From Marthasterias glacialis (lineage: Eukaryota; Echinodermata; Asteroidea; Forcipulatida; Asteriidae), in NCBI GenBank assembly GCA_911728455.2, contig OU452225.1, positions 14,048,731 through 14,112,730 of the forward strand: a DNA stretch of 64,000 bases. The letters run 5' to 3'. Of the stretch, positions 1-11,400 are shown piece after piece. Below the pieces are notes generated by a model that did not search any database, had not been told where the DNA came from, and saw nothing but the letters and a program-made list of their open reading frames with translations. The translations under genes were made by a program, and so were the position numbers. Numbering within the stretch: the first letter of the stretch is position 1; the number at the start of each line of letters is the position of its first letter.

Positions 1-422
1 GACGGCTCACTTCACACGTTGCCGAATACCAGAGAAAAATCAGAACACCGAAAGCATTGACCCCTACAGTCTATTCAGTAGCTCCATTCATGCGTTCACA
101 ACCATGGCACGACCGTGCACGGGAATAATTATTCAGATTGTTGCCTGTTTTTATTCAGATGTCAGTTTCTTTCAATTAAAGGTACTTTAGAGAGGAATAT
201 GGTAACTTCTCTGGAGGACTCGTACTGATGTTATTAACTTTTGAAATCCACAGTATAGTGAGCTTACAGATTGAAACTGTTCACAATCAACCTGATAGTT
301 ACCAACCATGCACTCTTGAATCATACATAGTGACCAATGAACGGGGGAAAATCCCCAAAGCAAACCCAACATTTTTATCTCACAAGTAATTTTACTTGAT
401 ACCGGACTTTAATGTCATTTAA

Positions 423-577
423 AGGGGCTGTGTCGCCATGATTATAACAGTAAATGGAATAACCCAGTTGCTACACGCGCGGTGGTCACGCGCGCGGTCA
501 CATCACAGTTTTTCAGTGAGAGTTCATCTTTCCAAGCACAGCCACAGGCCTGCCATAATCATGACGCCACAGGCCCT
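423..577. mobile_element. Short palindromic MITE flanked by TTAA
   Basis: Terminal inverted repeat AGGGGCTGTGTCGCCATGAT at the left against AGGGCCTGTGGCGTCATGAT from the right, with TTAA on both sides (419-422, 578-581). No coding capacity. TTAA flanks suggest piggyBac-type mobilisation. Confidence 0.65.
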
Positions 578-3256
578 TTAAATTGTTTGCCTCTTAATTG
601 AAGATTCGAGATCGTCTCCACAAAACTAATTCATTTCAATGAAACTGCAATAAGCACGTTAAGAACGTGCACAAAATCTCCGCAAAGTGTAAACAATAAT
701 TAAGTGCGATGCTTTGTTTGCACATTATATTCGATATTGTATAGACTGTTCATCCAAACCTAGGGTTCAGAACCAACGTGTAGTGTACCTTTAATAAGTG
801 GTTTATTGATTTTGATTAAATTACGTAAATTGATGTTCAAATGAAAACATGAGCACATGTTTCCAGCATATTTAAGCCACAGCTTAACAATGGTAGGCAA
901 GAAAAACACAAATGCTCACAGATTTAAATAGGCCTATAAATTACACGGTAAAAAGATAATATTACAAAAAGCTTTCCTTGAAATAATGTCTGCCCGAAGT
1001 GTTATCGTTTTTGAATTCTGAATCAATTAAGATCCAGAATTAATTTTCGTCTCACGAGACCAAACCTCTACCTTAGAATGTGTACAAAAATGCTGAATAC
1101 ATTTTTACCATTTTCTCGCAAATGAAACAACGAAACGAGCTGACATTTTCACAGGTTGGTTTCATTTCATCTTAATTTGTGCAAAGAATGGAAGCATTTA
1201 CAGACACTTTACCCGTATTGACCAGAGGCATTAAGAACTCCTCTTGAATTTTCTTACCAACTGATCATTTCAAAAAATGATCAAAACCCTGTGATTGAGA
1301 CTTTTAAACGAATTATTCTCTCGATTCTCGGTGTATTGTATTATAACGTTTAAAATTTATATCCACTGAGGGTTTTCAAACAAAGAAGAACCAGGTTGAG
1401 CGTTATTTCCAGATAATAACATTTTGAATAATGAAGCATTTCAAAAGATATAGGCCTAATGTTGAGTGTTGGGTGTACGTTCTCGCATATTTACCCGTAT
1501 GTTTAAAGAAAAAACAAGTTGTCGCCTTCGACATCTTGAGATGACCTCGTTAATTTCGGGATGACAATGACAAAGTCCGGTTTGGACGTGGATCTAAAGG
1601 GTTTGCCCTTTTGCAGTGACTTTCCAGCGGGACCTGTTAGCTTGTCCTTTCACCAGTCAGGAAGTTTTTTCCATTAGACCATTTATTTCATGTTAAAATA
1701 GGGATGCTTTTCAACACTGACCAAGCCAGCCAGACCACTTGGAGAGAATGTTTGACTGGCCCTCAGGTGGTTCAACCAGCCAGTGGACCACTGTTTAAGG
1801 GAGACCGATAAGCAAGTGGAACATAGGCATGTCAAATTACAGGCTGAACTATTGCAAACTGCCATTGTATTGAAAGAATTTACATTTCTGATAAGAAAAA
1901 CTTATTTTTGTTTTCTGAAAGTTACTTCTTAACCTGTTAGAAATAAAATTGTGACATGCAGAGAGCTCGAGTGTTCCCCCAAGCGCAGACCAAAGCTTTT
2001 TAAACTTTCTCCATGTTGCTTCTTTCGGGTTATGGTACACGTCGCCACAAAAGACGAAAAACACACCTTCAGGAGTTTATTACGACAGCTTCTTTCTTAT
2101 TTATTTTGTTTTTACTAGATTTTTGCTCTACATAGTAGACTCTACTTCCATTGTAACAAATCTTGGTTACCAAACTTCAAGGGAAAGAGGAGATATTAAG
2201 ATGTCTCTACAAATAGATACAAAGCTGTGCAGTTTAAAAGTGATTTGATTTACTTGTCGACAAACAGCCAGAAATTATGGTATCTGCTCTGTCCCAACTC
2301 CTGAGTCCTTTTTTCTAAAGATATCTAATTAGTTGCGAGTTTCCACTAAGCCTTGTCTGGGTGCGCATGAGTAACTCATACAACCTGTAAATTAAATCAA
2401 TTGAAGGCACGAACATGCACGACGCGAGAGGGCGACCCGACGCGCGACGCCATGACGCAACAGGCATTTTGTAGTCTTCCGAACACCATTAGTATTGTGC
2501 GCTGTGATTCCCAGCCCAAGTTTGACCATACGATGTCATTGCAGAAGACGTTATTCGTTTGAAAAGCGAACATCACGTATTAAAGATGGAACAGTCCACT
2601 CTACGCTCATGCCACATGCCACATTTCATATTCTACATTCCGCCGGAATATCAATTACCTGTGATTGCCGACCGTTTATGAACAAGTGTATTGCATGCAT
2701 TACTTGTATACACCGATTTGGGGTTAGAACAGTTTGAATTATAGGTATTCGCTTGCAACTAGACAAAATATAGTTTGTGGTAAATTACTAATAAAACCCG
2801 CCTTTGAATTGTTTAATGATTATAAATAGCCTACATAATTTCTAATAAATCTTAGTGCGACACATTAGGTAAAATGTATTATAAAACATAAACCACTTTC
2901 TGCATAATATATATTAAGTTATAATTATTAGCTTATAATTGATAACATTAGGCCTTACTAATTGTTTTTAGAAATTGTTTCAATAACCATTCAAAAGATC
3001 CAAATCATGATTTTTTTCAAAATTAAATTAGTGGGTCACGTTTACGAACCAACAAAAAATAACTCTTCGTAATTTTGACAGGGTTTTTGTACACGGTTCA
3101 AAGGTACACTAAATGTGGGCCTTTGTTCAACTTTCAATTTGGTAAATCGAAAAAAAGAAAAGAAAAGGCTTGTTCGGGACAACTTCATCGCATTAGCTTA
3201 ATTTTACATGAAACTATACTTCAAGAGAATTTATATTGGTATCAGTAAAAAAAAAA

Positions 3257-3283
3257 GTATATATATATATATATATATATATA
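3257..3283. repeat. AT microsatellite
   Basis: About 13 AT dinucleotides in the downstream flank of gene 1. Confidence 0.95.
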
Positions 3284-3979
3284 AAACTAGTAGGGTTGAT
3301 GGCCTTAGCTTTCGATCCAAACCGGACCTTCGTCAGAGGCAAAAACAAGCACAAACATAAAAACAGATCCATTTATAGAAAAACCTTGGGATTAAAACAG
3401 ATGGAGAGTATCCAAAATAGGCGGGAAAAAGACAACCAATCAAAGTTAATTAAATACAGACAAAGAGATTGTTGATGACCAATCAAAATGCAGCAGTGTG
3501 GACAATGGGATGTCCAGTGGTCGGTTAGTACAAAAAGGAGATTAGTGAACAAATATATATATATTATTAGCTTATTAAATAAAAAAATAACTGCTGAAAA
3601 GAAGTATTTTGCATACTAATCACGCATCATTGAAATGCATGTTAGCACATTATTTAAAACTTGAAGTATACGGACAATATTTTACGACATAATATTACAC
3701 TATTGCAAGAAAACATTAATGTTAAACTTTGTTTAAAAATACTGTACACACATTATGGTAAAGGGTGTGCACATTAATTTGTAAGCTTGAAAACGTAAAC
3801 TTTCATAGATGTGCACATGACAGATCATTTTGGTGCTCGATATGTGGCAGGGTGTACCGCCCCTTGCTATTGTGTCTTCAATGTGTTCTGGAAATCTCTG
3901 GAATTCTTTTGAGGATTTTAGGGGGGTGTGTTTTGTACCAGACGGGAAGAGTGTGTTTAGAGAACGGGAACATTTTTTC

Positions 3980-4019
3980 ATTTTTTTTTTTTTTTTTTTT
4001 TTTTTTTTGGGGGGGGGGG
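3980..4019. repeat. Poly-T / poly-G run
   Basis: A run of roughly 29 T followed by about 10 G. It produces spurious Lys/Phe-rich reading frames on both strands. Confidence 0.95.
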
Positions 4020-4891
4020 CTACCTCTGCCACATATCGGGCAGGGTATATAACAGGTGGTCACAAGGTGGAAACCTCCCTTGATATATTTGTGCTTGAAA
4101 TAATATAGTTTTTAGAACTGATTAAAACAAATTTTGATCTCGCGAGTCCAAAAGATACCTTTTTTTCTCACTATTTTCTCATGAATCTGAAGACTGATTG
4201 AGCTTGAACTTTCACAGGTTTGTTATTTCATGCAATGCTGGGTCACACAAATACAGATACTGATTTTGTGACTATTACCAATGTTTTACGCGTGCTTTGA
4301 GCTAGAATTAATCAATAATTATGGAATGTGCATACACAAAACGAGGATAAGTTTAAGGATAAATTGTTGCAGTTTCTCCTTTCACAACTTTCGACTGCTG
4401 TACTACTTATCACCCACTCTCTACACAACCCATTACTTGTTTTTTAGTACACGATACATACATCGTGATCGTCTCGGTTTTATGTGAGCAGGTATCGCCC
4501 GCCAACAAAACAAAACAAAACATTTGCAAAAGGGTTTCAAATAATTACTGTAGTTGAGCTCAGCAAAAAGTCCAGTATTGGTGTAAAAATTAAATTGACC
4601 TCTGCAGAAAGATATACAGCTACTTGGATGACTTATAAGGATTCTTGAAAAGCTTACGTATTTTAGAGTGCAATAAAACTTGACAATCGATTTGATTTTA
4701 CATGTTTATAAAAAAAAAACAGCTGTTTTATATAAAAGCTATACTTTAACTGAACAAATACATCTCAAGTATACTGACTGAGATTTGTTAAAACCTATCT
4801 CTTCCTAATTTAAGCATGCATCTCGTTTAAATACTTGTGTTAGTTTTAAATTACATTAATTAATGATGACTTGTGACCCGTTCATATAGCC

Positions 4892-4897
4892 TTTATT
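4892..4897 (-). promoter_or_regulatory. Candidate polyadenylation signal of gene 1
   Basis: AATAAA on the minus strand inside a short block also found downstream of gene 2 (33440-33445) and gene 3 (55667-55672). Its conservation across the three paralogues is the support. It lies 457 bp beyond the stop because a MITE sits in between. Confidence 0.4.
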
Positions 4898-5030
4898 AGT
4901 GCAAATATTACTCTAGTAAGGCTGTCTTTTCAACTGCGGCACACAAGTCTTTCTATTTGCTGAAAATAAGAATCTCTCAATGCTGCAATGTCTGGTTAAT
5001 AAAGGCATAAACTTGATTTATTGGAGGAAG

Positions 5031-5317
5031 CGGTGGCGTAACCAGTGGGGGTGGGAGCCCCACCCTGCTCGGAATCCTTGTCCCCATCCCCCCACCAAAT
5101 GAGATCGAAAAATAACAATGTTTTTGATAGAACAAGTAAACCCCAAATTATCTCTTTGCCGCTGGTTGCTCCCCCAACCACCCGCCCCCCCCCCAAACAA
5201 ACAAAAACAAAAAAACAAAAAAAACAAAACATAGGCCTATATAAACACATTAATAAAGAAAGAAAGAAAATAGATAAATAAAAAATAAATAAATGGAAAT
5301 GTCTGGTTACGCCAGTG
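5031..5317. mobile_element. hAT-like MITE in the gene 1 3' UTR
   Basis: Ends GGTGGCGTAACCAG and CTGGTTACGCCAGTG form inverted repeats; the GTGGCGTARCC type of end recurs at several places in this window. It lies between the gene 1 stop and its candidate polyadenylation signal. Genes 2 and 3 lack it. Target duplication not clear. Confidence 0.6.
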
Positions 5318-5353
5318 CGAGTGTGGTCAGTTTGAGTTCCCTTGATGTCAGAT

Positions 5354-5428
5354 TCAGTTGTCATCGAATTCACCGCGGATATTCTCGTACGCCATGTCCT
5401 CCGACTCCACATGAACTCTCATACAGGT
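5354..5428 (-). CDS. Gene 1 exon 25: C-terminal tail and stop
   Basis: 75 nt, phase 0, residues 1173-1196 plus TGA. The tail [12 protein letters not shown] ends the protein. YENI fits the YxN consensus bound by Grb2-type SH2 domains and is kept in all three genes. Confidence 0.85.
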   Translation of the reverse strand, partial: TCMRVHVESEDMAYENIRGEFDDN

Positions 5429-8400
5429 CTAAATATATACATATATAGGAATTCAGGAATGTCAGCATCGATTATGTTCAAAAAATGAAAGACTGCATTC
5501 AATCTGCCGTATTTGGGATATCCTGACATGCAGAGGAATAGACCTTATGCATCTGACGTCATGGGTTTCATAGAGATATGTACAACAGCGCCCCCAGTGA
5601 GGTCAAAACAGCCGTAAGTTTACTGAAGGCAAAACGGCTGCGCATACCCTCTATTGAGTATAAGTAGATTATAGTCACGCTATTTTGGCTTATAAGCCCG
5701 ACCACTGGAAATGATGTGTTTATTGTATCACTTCGTACCTTTATTATTCTAATATTACTATTAGTGATTTGTTCAAAGTTTAAACCTTCAAGAAATGAAC
5801 TCCATTTTACTATCAATACACTCACTTTTAAACTTGACTTACATGTTTATTGGCGCTGTTACACAATGATGTCAGCATAGACACCAAAGTTCGGAAACCG
5901 GGTCGGTTGTTCGGATCTTTCTCCCAACATTCCAACATCAGTTTGTGGCTACAATGAAACATTTGCACATTAGATTTTGATATTTATTGTTATTTCAATG
6001 GTTATGAAACACAACAAAAAATATTGCTATATCTCTATTGTTTTATCTCCTCAAATTTAAAAATGTACCTTATTCGCGTACATGAACCCTCAAGTATGGC
6101 CCTGAACGGACATCACACATGGCAAATATCTTGGCAAATATTATTGCAAATACTTTACTAGCAAAAATATTTCTGGCATCACAAATATTTGAATAGATAT
6201 TGGCGACATCGCAAATATTTGCAAAGATATCTGAAATTACATTTGCGACGTCGCAAATATCTTTGCAAATTTTGCAATAATGTTTGCGACATTGCAAATA
6301 TTTGCAAAAATATTTTCAAAGATCTTTGCGATGATGTTGGCGACATCGCAAATATATTTGCGATGACGTCCCCTGAGGGCCAACGTATTCGACAAACCTG
6401 ATTCATACTTAAGGAAAGGAATGAAAATGTCGTTGTCTTCCCTTTTTTAGTTTCAAATATCTGTTATCGTGCATGTGAAATAAGTTTTGTTGCTGTTGTG
6501 AATTTGACTTATGCATTACTTTTCAACTGTTTATGAAGTGCGGACAATTTCGTGAGGTATTGTAGAATCTCAACCAGTTTCATTTTTATATACTTTTTGA
6601 ACCTTAAGCACACCAAATCAGTATTAAAAAGGGTTGTTTTTCTTACATTTCCTCACTGCATTTATCTGGTTTAGGCATACGGTATCCGTTCATCAACTTC
6701 GTGGCCAATAAGTGCGTCTTGATGTCATAGTATGGAGTCCCACCTGTGATTGGACAATTTAGAGTAAATGTAAACATTGCCAAGGCTTTGTTTATAAATA
6801 AAACCAACCAATAAGATCAGATTTACATTTATCAACAGATTTTCTTTCGTTAGACAATGTAGTGAGAATTGAGTATTTTCGTAAAGCTGCCTTTAATATT
6901 TCTTTCAGGTAATTATACCGTATGTGTATAATAACAATATGCAAAACAAGTGACCCAAGTGACTACAAGCAACGGATATCGTATGATGCCGTTGGTCAAA
7001 CACGGAATTCACCGTTGGACAGCACAAAACAGCACGGAATTTATCAGCTTATCTCACAACGACATTTTTTCTTATGAGCTTTTATGTTAAAGTTATAAGA
7101 ACCGTGTTGCCAAATAAATGCATGCTCTTTGCTTTTAAGTTAGAGGAAAATCAATTACAATCTGATGTTTATGTTCTAGCTAACCTCTCTCTTTCTTTGA
7201 CTTGATGTAAACCTTGAGTTATTTATGTCATTGCCGTAACCCATCCACAGGGTATGGGGTATGTTCCGTTTTGGGAATAGAAGAAGCAATAATAATTAAG
7301 CAAACGATTTAGAAACACTTGCAGGAGTAAGGGCCATCCCCACATATGGACAATGTTTGGCAACCAGCCTTAGGCAATCTATAAGAAAAAACACTGTTTA
7401 TACAATATATATCCATCTTGCGTGCAGGACTGTTGATTGCCTCCCAAATTACCCGAACAGGACGTGACAAGGCCTTTAAAAAGATTGACTAAAAAGATTG
7501 ATTAAAATCAGTATCATACCGAGTGTTGCTATTTCCCATAGAAGAATTCCAAAGGACCAGCTAAAATGAAAAAGAAAAACAACATTAGCAGACGCATACA
7601 AGACGCGTAACAATTTCCAGAATATTGCAGAGAAAAATAATGTCACGTAAAATTAGTCAGTGACAAAGAGTTTGCAAAGTTTGAGCATTAGGTTAGAAGC
7701 TTGCTGAAGGTTAATGTCAGTGACAAGTATAGACAATGGGAGACTTGGAACGATAGGTGGCAGCAGACTTACCAGTTAGATTGTCATTGTTAACGTAGTT
7801 ATGAGCATGGCGCATTTCCGAGAACAATGGATACACGGGAAGTTTGCTGTCATCCAGCGTCCTCAAAATTTTCACATTATCTCTTGTGCAGTATTATAAT
7901 ATGCTGGCAACGTGTATCGTATTGTATGTTTGTATATGCTCCTTATAAAAGTCTAAATTTACAAAGAGTGACTTTTCGGATAACACTTCGGGGATTCAAA
8001 GTTACAGTATATTGACCCAATTCACATGACGTCATCATCACAATAGTCTTGGTTGCGCCATTTTAGGAGTCAATGACCCTGTGTGTTATAGTGTAGTGCG
8101 CATTTTAGGCTACGCGGCTTTTACATGGCAAAACCTATTGACTCCCAAAATGGTGAGCATGGCACAGTCGCCGCGTGTGACGTGCATTCAAGAGGTCAAC
8201 ACTTTTTCTGAAGTCTTATCGCTTTATTTAAGACCTTTTCTTTACTAGACCTGCAGGTAGCTTTTAGAGGAGTGAATTTTGATGTACCATTTGCCATAAG
8301 GAATGTAACTGCTATAGCATTTACGTGCTTAAGTGATCATGATAGGTTGCTGGTATCAGTGTTTTTTAGTGCGAAAAAGTCTCGTGTTATGCTTACACAT

Positions 8401-11400
8401 CACTCTTGGAGGTAAACTTCTGTGTAAGCAGCGATTCCAGGGACAACCAGCGTGTGGGAACTCGAGTCTGAAAGAAACAAAAGCAATCATAAAGGAAAAG
8501 TGAAGACACAACATAGAACAAAAAATCGGTAAGGACGACTGCGCCAACTTTGTGCAAGTACAACCAGCAAGACTCGTTCAAGAGGCAGGGAGATTGGAAG
8601 AGGAAAGAAAATGAAAAGAAGGTTCTTTGATTGGGCTGGGGAGGTGAACAATTATTGTCATTGTCATTAAAAATTTGACTTTCCTCGACTCATTTCCCAT
8701 CCAATCCCATAGGGCGGTTCATTGATCCTGTTTGTTATGGCACAGACTCGTTATAGTTCAGTTGACCGTTTTGGGAAAATAACTGCATAGCCGGTGCTTA
8801 TGCCGAAGCTGTCAATCATATTTACCTTGGAGGTTTGTACATAGATGTTTTCTCCGCGAGACAAACCGAAATCAGAAACTTTTGCAACCAGATTGTCATC
8901 CAAGAGGATGTTCCTTGCCGCCAAGTCACGGTGTATGACCTATAGTAAAAGGAAATCAATTCGGGTGATGTACACTAACAATGCAAAACAAACATTTCGC
9001 CCAAAAGAGAACATTTTTCACATTGCGTTACTGGGGGAACATCCTAACCTTATGTACGTAATGATTTTACATTTCCCAACCAAATAAAGTTTAAATTTTT
9101 ACAGTTATTGTGGGATATTGAAATGTCTGCTTGCAGTGTACAATACATGCACATCAGCCATCTCCTTCGAACATAACATCACGGGGTAAGCTCTTTGTGG
9201 CGGACTGTACTGCGAACTTCCCATTTCACATTTATAATAGCAAATAAGTTGCAAAACAAAAAGGTTCCTCTGGAGACTTGGGTGTTTAGGTGCATTAACG
9301 AGTCGATCACTGCATAATGACCACACAAGCATCACTAGATACTTGGTGCTATAGCTTCTTAGAATTCTTGAGATTTTATTTAAACACTACACGAGCTGTG
9401 ACTCCACCAACTTACCCCAACAGTTGAAAAGAAGCAATTCCTCAAATGGTGTATCACTTGGTTGGTTCATATCCCGATATTATTCACCCCAGATGTAAAC
9501 AGATAAAGTAAACTGAAACAGCTTCTCAGAAATACGTGCAATCTATTTTGTCTTTGAATGTATATCACATTGTTTAATTATTCATGTTCATTTACTGTTC
9601 ATACTGTGTTTATAATTACCCTGGATACAGCAAGATGTTGCATTCCTTTAGCCACACCCAGAGCAATCTGAAGCAGCTTCTCAGATGTCAAAGATGCCTG
9701 ACTACCATCATCACCATCATCTCGAGCTTTCCTCAAGAAGGAGCGAAGGTCACCGTTGGGTTGGTACTCCAAAGCTATGTACAATTCATCTGTTTTGATA
9801 TTTTCGTAGTTAACAAAAAGTATCACGTTGCAGTATTCACACTAATTGCGAAAGCGAAGTGAATGTTCTTGCGTCACAATTTGAAAGCAACTCGTACAGA
9901 ATTGTTGCGTCACCCAAATTTGCTTCGAATTCCCTTTTGCGTGTGAAAGTATGAACCGGACTTTAAACGTGGTTGTTGAGGGCAGCACGTAAAACATGTT
10001 TCAACATTTGATATAATCGTCCCGCTTCGTAGCGGTGTAAGACAGAACATAGACAAACAAAGTGATCGAATCTTCCCTAAAGAGATTGAATCCCTCAATA
10101 TCAGGGTCAATTTTGGGCGCTTTGGGGCTAAAAAGGCGTTTGTTATGAAACTATTATGATTGGGTAGATATTTTAGAAGTAGAATATAAAGATTCACATA
10201 AACATCCCTTGAAATTGTATGTTTTTGTTTAATTTCGTGACAGAATACGGTCCGCCCTTTTGTAGAACCAAATGTTTGACTCCACAAAATGGCGGACCGT
10301 ATGTATCTATGAAGAGTGTGGGTTACCGATCCCCCGGTTGTTTCCAGAGGTAAAGTGTTTTTTTAATCACTGCTCACTAATTATCACACACTGTAGGTGT
10401 TTTATGGCATGAACAAATATGTGAGCAACTCCTATAGAAAGGTTCCAAGAGCAATTCCAAACAGCAACAGTTCGACAGATTTGAAAGGCAATGTATCCCT
10501 TTAACAACTTTGGGGAATTCATTAAAGGGAACAAATAAGAGCAACAATGGCAGGCGACCAAACAAACTGGGTCTGTCAGGGAGTTTGTCTGTTCTTTTTC
10601 ATACAAGACCTCTACAAAATGGATCTGGAGGGGGTAACAGACCATATGACTGTGTTTGTTTGTTTGTTTGTTTGAACTTGAGTACAAAATAGGGACGTCG
10701 CTAAACCAAAATAAGTCCAAACAACGGGATAACAAAAGAGAAGCTCTCGATTTACCAGGATTTGTCTGCCCAATTATAAAACCGTAAAAAAAATGGTTGC
10801 AAGCAAAAGGAGATCATCAGTTGCAGCAGGGTAAGGTAGAAAAGAATTGTCACAGCAATGCAGTTTGGAATGAGGGATGAATAAAACTTACCCTCGTGTT
10901 GGCAAACGCCGAGAATCTGTACAACGTTGGGGTGATGTACGACTTGAGTCATTGCACGAAATTCTGTCATGAAATTCTGTTTGTCGGTCACTGATGCATG
11001 TGCTTAAATTTAAGATATATATCCGTCATGATTAAGCTTCAAATTGCACCAATAAGAATGTGATGGCAATATAATAGACCAATCCATATTAAGCCCCACG
11101 TGTTGACCAATCACAGCCTTGGCTATGACACCGAAAGTCCGACAAAAGTCCGACACAATAAAATCCTATTGGAAAATGTAAACATGCGTGCGCGTACGTA
11201 CAGCGCGTTTATGTCATGTAGTGTTGCATTGAAGAGACGCACATTCTACTGCCCACGTGTACAGTGGTGATGTAGCCAATGCTGTGATTCGTCAATATCT
11301 TTAGGGGTGGGGCTTAATGGACCGGTCTATTGTACATCGTTGTCATATAACTTATTTTCAAAGGCGATTATGTCATCGTAGTTTATTCAATTATTCTTCA

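Larger units (their letters stand above)
1..5353. other. Downstream flank of gene 1, no gene recognised
   Basis: No coding exon found. From about 2.8 kb onward, patches resemble the spacers at 31-33.6 kb and 54.6-55.8 kb (for example the block ending in the shared polyadenylation signal), so this is the third copy of the intergenic unit. It also holds two MITEs, an AT microsatellite, a T/G run, and interspersed repeat copies at about 1030-1215 and 4110-4265. I did not find a signal-peptide exon of a fourth gene near 1 kb, where spacer length would predict one. Confidence 0.6.

Noticed and set aside
6070-6406. Cys/Ile/Asn-rich frames on both strands
   Set aside because: Produced by the palindromic GCAAATATTTGC words of the MITE; no protein-like composition.
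9584-9862. Plus-strand frame over the kinase hinge exon
   Set aside because: It is the antisense shadow of gene 1 exon 19, whose minus-strand reading is a clear kinase segment.
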